Notes under the pieces: model-generated
What the model was told of the DNA's origin: nothing
The model's input: the letters and a program-made list of their open reading frames with translations, nothing else
Database searches by the model: none
Translations under genes and position numbers: made by a program
Source of the DNA: Chionoecetes opilio
Lineage: Eukaryota; Arthropoda; Malacostraca; Decapoda; Majidae
Direction of reading: 5' to 3'
NCBI GenBank assembly: GCA_016584305.1
Contig: JACEEZ010017899.1
Location: 65,001-129,000, forward strand
Length of the DNA: 64,000 nt
Shown here: piece by piece, positions 60,851-64,000 of the stretch
Numbering within the stretch: the stretch's first letter is position 1
Layout of the letters: each line of letters opens with the position of its first letter

Positions 60851-60969
60851 CTACCTAGCCTTGTATCCTCCTCCTCCTCCTCATGTAGTTTAATAGTAGT
60901 AGTAGTAACCTCGTTATAAACCAATGGGTCTCCTGGTAGCCTGTATTCTGTTATTCCTATCTTCTTCCT

Positions 60970-61310
60970 ATGTAGTATTCCTAATTCCTATGTATTCCTA
61001 ATTCCTATGTAGTATTCCTAATTCCTATGTAGTATTCCTAATTCCTATGTAGTATTCCTAATTCCTATGTAGTATTCCTAATTCCTATGTAGTATTCCTA
61101 ATTCCTATGTAGTATTCCTAATTCCTATGTATTCCTAATTCCTATGTAGTATTCCTAATTCCTATGTAGTATTCCTAATTCCTATGTAGTATTCCTAATT
61201 CCTATGTAGTATTCCTAATTCCTATGTATTCCTAATTCCTATGTAGTATTCCTAATTCCTATGTAGTATTCCTAATTCCTATGTAGTATTCCTAATTCCT
61301 ATGTATTTCT
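60970..61310. repeat. 20-bp minisatellite ATTCCTATGTAGTATTCCTA
   Basis: About 18 copies, some shortened to 15 bp by loss of GTAGT. Confidence 0.96.
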
Positions 61311-61649
61311 TCTATTCCTTGTACTATTCCTTGCCGATGTGTTTTCCGGCTATGGAACAACTTGGTGCTGTCCGGTACACTTCTGCAGCTTGCCTAAACC
61401 GTTCCTATGGTAGATTTTTGCATGTGTGCCTTTCCTACTAGGCATCAATGTGGCAAAGACAAACAAACAAAACAAACAAGACAAACAAACAAACAAACAC
61501 AGACCAAGATATTTTATTAATTTCCTTGCTCCGGGAAAAGACAAAAACATAGACCAAGATTTAATTGATTTCCACTCTCCTGAAAAAGACAAAACCAACT
61601 TGCACCACAGATTTACTTTGGAAGATTCCCGTATATGATCTATTTCTTT

Positions 61650-62340
61650 CTTGCGCTAGATGATGGAAGTCACAGTGTACAACCTCACATACAACACAGA
61701 ACATACGTCACACAACACAACACAGACATTATGTACACCCCCAACACACAACACACACACACCACAGACTTACCCTTGGTTTCCTTCCGACCAACCTATT
61801 ATTACCGGACTGGATCCATCAGAGCTCCCTTGTGTAGCTTGTGACGGAAGGTTGGCTACACCCACATACACCACAACACTACTACACACACACACCACAC
61901 ATACCAGTACCCCAACCCCCCAACACACCCCACACACACGGACTGTACAGCCTGCTTCCTTCTCACCAACTATATCTACGGCTGGACCATCAGGCTCCCT
62001 TGGTGGTACACGCTGTACGAGAGGACTACAACCCCCAACACCACCCCCAACACCACTACTACCAGGACCAGGACGTCGAAGCCCCCTCCTTCCCCAACAC
62101 TGTCTCGGGGACTCATCAGTGGCTCTAGGACCTCCAACCACCCCCAACATCACCCCCAACACCACTACTACTACTACCCCAACACCACCCCCACCATCAC
62201 TACTACCAGGACGCCGAAGCCCCTCCTTCCCCAACACTGTCTCGGGGTCTCATCAGTGGCTCTAGGACCTCCAACCACCCCCAACATCACCCCCACCACC
62301 ACTACTACCCCCAACATTTCCGCAAACAATTCCTAGCGTG
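61650..62340 (+). other. Coding-like duplicated segment, unidentified
   Basis: Two levels of duplication: 61780-61870 resembles 61948-62035 (TTCCTTC..ACCAAC, TGGA.CCATCA, GGCTCCCTTG), and CCTCCTTCCCCAACACTGTC with TCATCAGTGGCTCTAGGACC occurs at 62082 and 62222. One frame reads PPSPTLSRGLISGSRTSNH in both late copies; others also stay open. (CA)n and (CTA) composition confuses frame choice. It might be an exon of the same gene's tail or another gene; unproven. Confidence 0.25.
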
Positions 62341-62399
62341 TTATAATGTGTGGACTCTTTCGTCAAGTCTCAAGAAGTTTTACTGTGCCTCAATGACGA

Positions 62400-62570
<171 letters not shown>

Positions 62571-62767
62571 AGTCTTGATCACGTGCTGGACTCGTAATCA
62601 CCTGCCGTTACCCTCCCAGAAAGAACTGAAGAGTTCTTACACAGACTGATTTTTGGGTAAGGCTGGGACCTCACACGCCCCTTACTCGAGGGGGACAGTT
62701 ATCGTCTGATTGTCTGCGGATATCCCTAGAACAGGACTTGAGCAAGATGATATGCTTTTCTTCAGTG

Positions 62768-62841
<74 letters not shown>

Positions 62842-62984
62842 CTGGTATATATAATGACCTGTGAAGAAATATGAACAGGAAGGATACAATGAAATACAAG
62901 AGACGTCATGATACAATTGATACATCTGAAAAAAATAAAATGCAACTATACAATGGCATGAACGAGAAGTGAAAAGAGACATGA

Positions 62985-63420
62985 TGATTTATATGAAAAT
63001 AATGAAGAAAAAAAAAGCTTCTCCAATATATACAATTGAATGAAAGGGAAGAGAAAAATAGACATGATTTATATGAAAAGAAAAGAAAAGAGATGATTTA
63101 TATGAAAAAAGAAGAAAAGATGATTTATATGAGAAAAAAAGACATGATTTATATGAAAAAAAACCAATTTATATGAAAAAAGAAAAAAAAAAAACATGAT
63201 TTATATGAAAAAAAGACAATTCATATATATAAAAAAAAACTTGATTTATATGAAAAAAAAAAAAGAGACATGCTTTATATGAAAAAAAGACAATTTTGTA
63301 TAAAAAAAAGAAAAAAAAAGAAACATGATTTATATGAAAAGAAATGAAAAGAATGATTGCTATGAAAAAAAGTAAGAGATGATTGACATGAAAACAATGA
63401 AAGAAAAAAAACCTTCTCCA
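62985..63420. repeat. CATGATTTATATGAAAAAAA repeats
   Basis: About a dozen irregular units of 25-40 bp (GACATGATTTATATGAAAA) with A-runs. 63421-63780 has no clear feature apart from a TATATATA cluster. Confidence 0.85.
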
Positions 63421-63814
63421 ATCTATATCCTTTAAGTGGAGGAAGACAGTGTTAAGGGAAGGAAGAGGAAGAGGAAGAGGAAGACATGAATGAGGAAGAA
63501 ATACATGATAATATATGACCTCTTGATATGACCTCTTGACCTGACCTCTGTTTGACCCTTGACCTCATCTTCCTCGCCCACAGTTACCATGATACATCTA
63601 TTGTCTTCAGCCAAACTGTGATATAAGCCAAGACACAGAGGACTGAGTATAGTCCTCTGTGGCCAAGAGTATATATATATAGGACCTAACCTATATATAT
63701 ACCAAGGATATATACTATAGCATGAGTATATATAACCTGGACCAAAAGTATACATGAGGCGCTGATTTCAGAAAGTTGATAAGCGCCAAAAAAAAAAACT
63801 CAGAAAATTTTACC

Positions 63815-64000
63815 CCTTGATTTACCCCTTATTTCATTATTTTACCCCTTATTTACCCCTTATTCCCATATTTTACCCCTTATTTACCCCTTGTTCCATT
63901 ATTTTACCCCTTATTTACCCCTTATTCCATTATTTTACCCCTTATTCCATTATTTTACCCCTTATTTACCCCTTATTCCCTTATTTTACCCCTTATTTAC
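63815..64000. repeat. TTTTACCCCTTATTTACCCC array at the window edge
   Basis: Units TTTACCCCTTATTCCATTAT and TTTACCCCTTATTTACC continue to the last base, so the array runs out of the window. Confidence 0.93.

Overview
The window is eukaryotic, intron-rich and saturated with simple repeats. Pentameric (CCTAA/TTAGG)n tracts, very long (CT)n, (CA)n and (TAC)n runs, many TA-flanked inverted-repeat (MITE-like) elements, a tRNA-headed SINE and a LINE 3' end with a CTAGTTGT tail point to an arthropod, most likely a decapod crustacean. That assignment is inference.

One gene dominates: a plus-strand orthologue of KIDINS220/ARMS (ankyrin-repeat-rich membrane-spanning scaffold of neurotrophin, ephrin and Rho-GEF signalling), from the start codon at 4659 to at least 54302. 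I resolve 26 coding exons whose splice phases chain without conflict, about 1,418 codons. Exons 1-7 carry the ankyrin repeats. Exons 8-14 carry the KAP-family P-loop NTPase (Walker A in exon 8, Walker B in exon 14) with two pairs of membrane segments (exons 9 and 12-13). Exons 15-21 finish the KAP module. Exons 22-23 are Pro-rich, exons 24-25 form the SAM-like KIM region, and exon 26 is a Ser/Gly-rich tail. The true C-terminus is not certain. Exons 2, 12 and 14 carry small frame breaks that look like single-base consensus errors, although real damage cannot be excluded.

The introns are almost wholly tandem arrays and non-autonomous elements. The most striking feature is that pieces of exon edges, with their splice sites, are copied into neighbouring introns again and again: exon 5 3' edge about 28 times, exon 6 once, exon 8 5' edge once, exon 10 3' edge once, exon 11 5' edge four times, exon 14 3' edge twice, exon 18 5' edge about five times, exon 20 5' edge three times, exon 24 3' edge once. 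In the exon 10 and exon 24 copies nearly all differences are synonymous. The 48-nt exon 17 looks like a diverged copy of the start of exon 18 that gained its own donor. Several minisatellite families also recur in different introns of this gene.

Left of the gene (1-4650) are pyrimidine tracts, a C-rich coding-like stretch with frame breaks (about 1060-1975), and a hairpin-forming 79-bp minisatellite. Right of exon 26 (54303-64000) are microsatellites, MITEs, a 1.25-kb TCTTATTATT array and one more coding-like duplicated segment (61650-62340). No RNA gene, CRISPR array or second confident protein gene was found.
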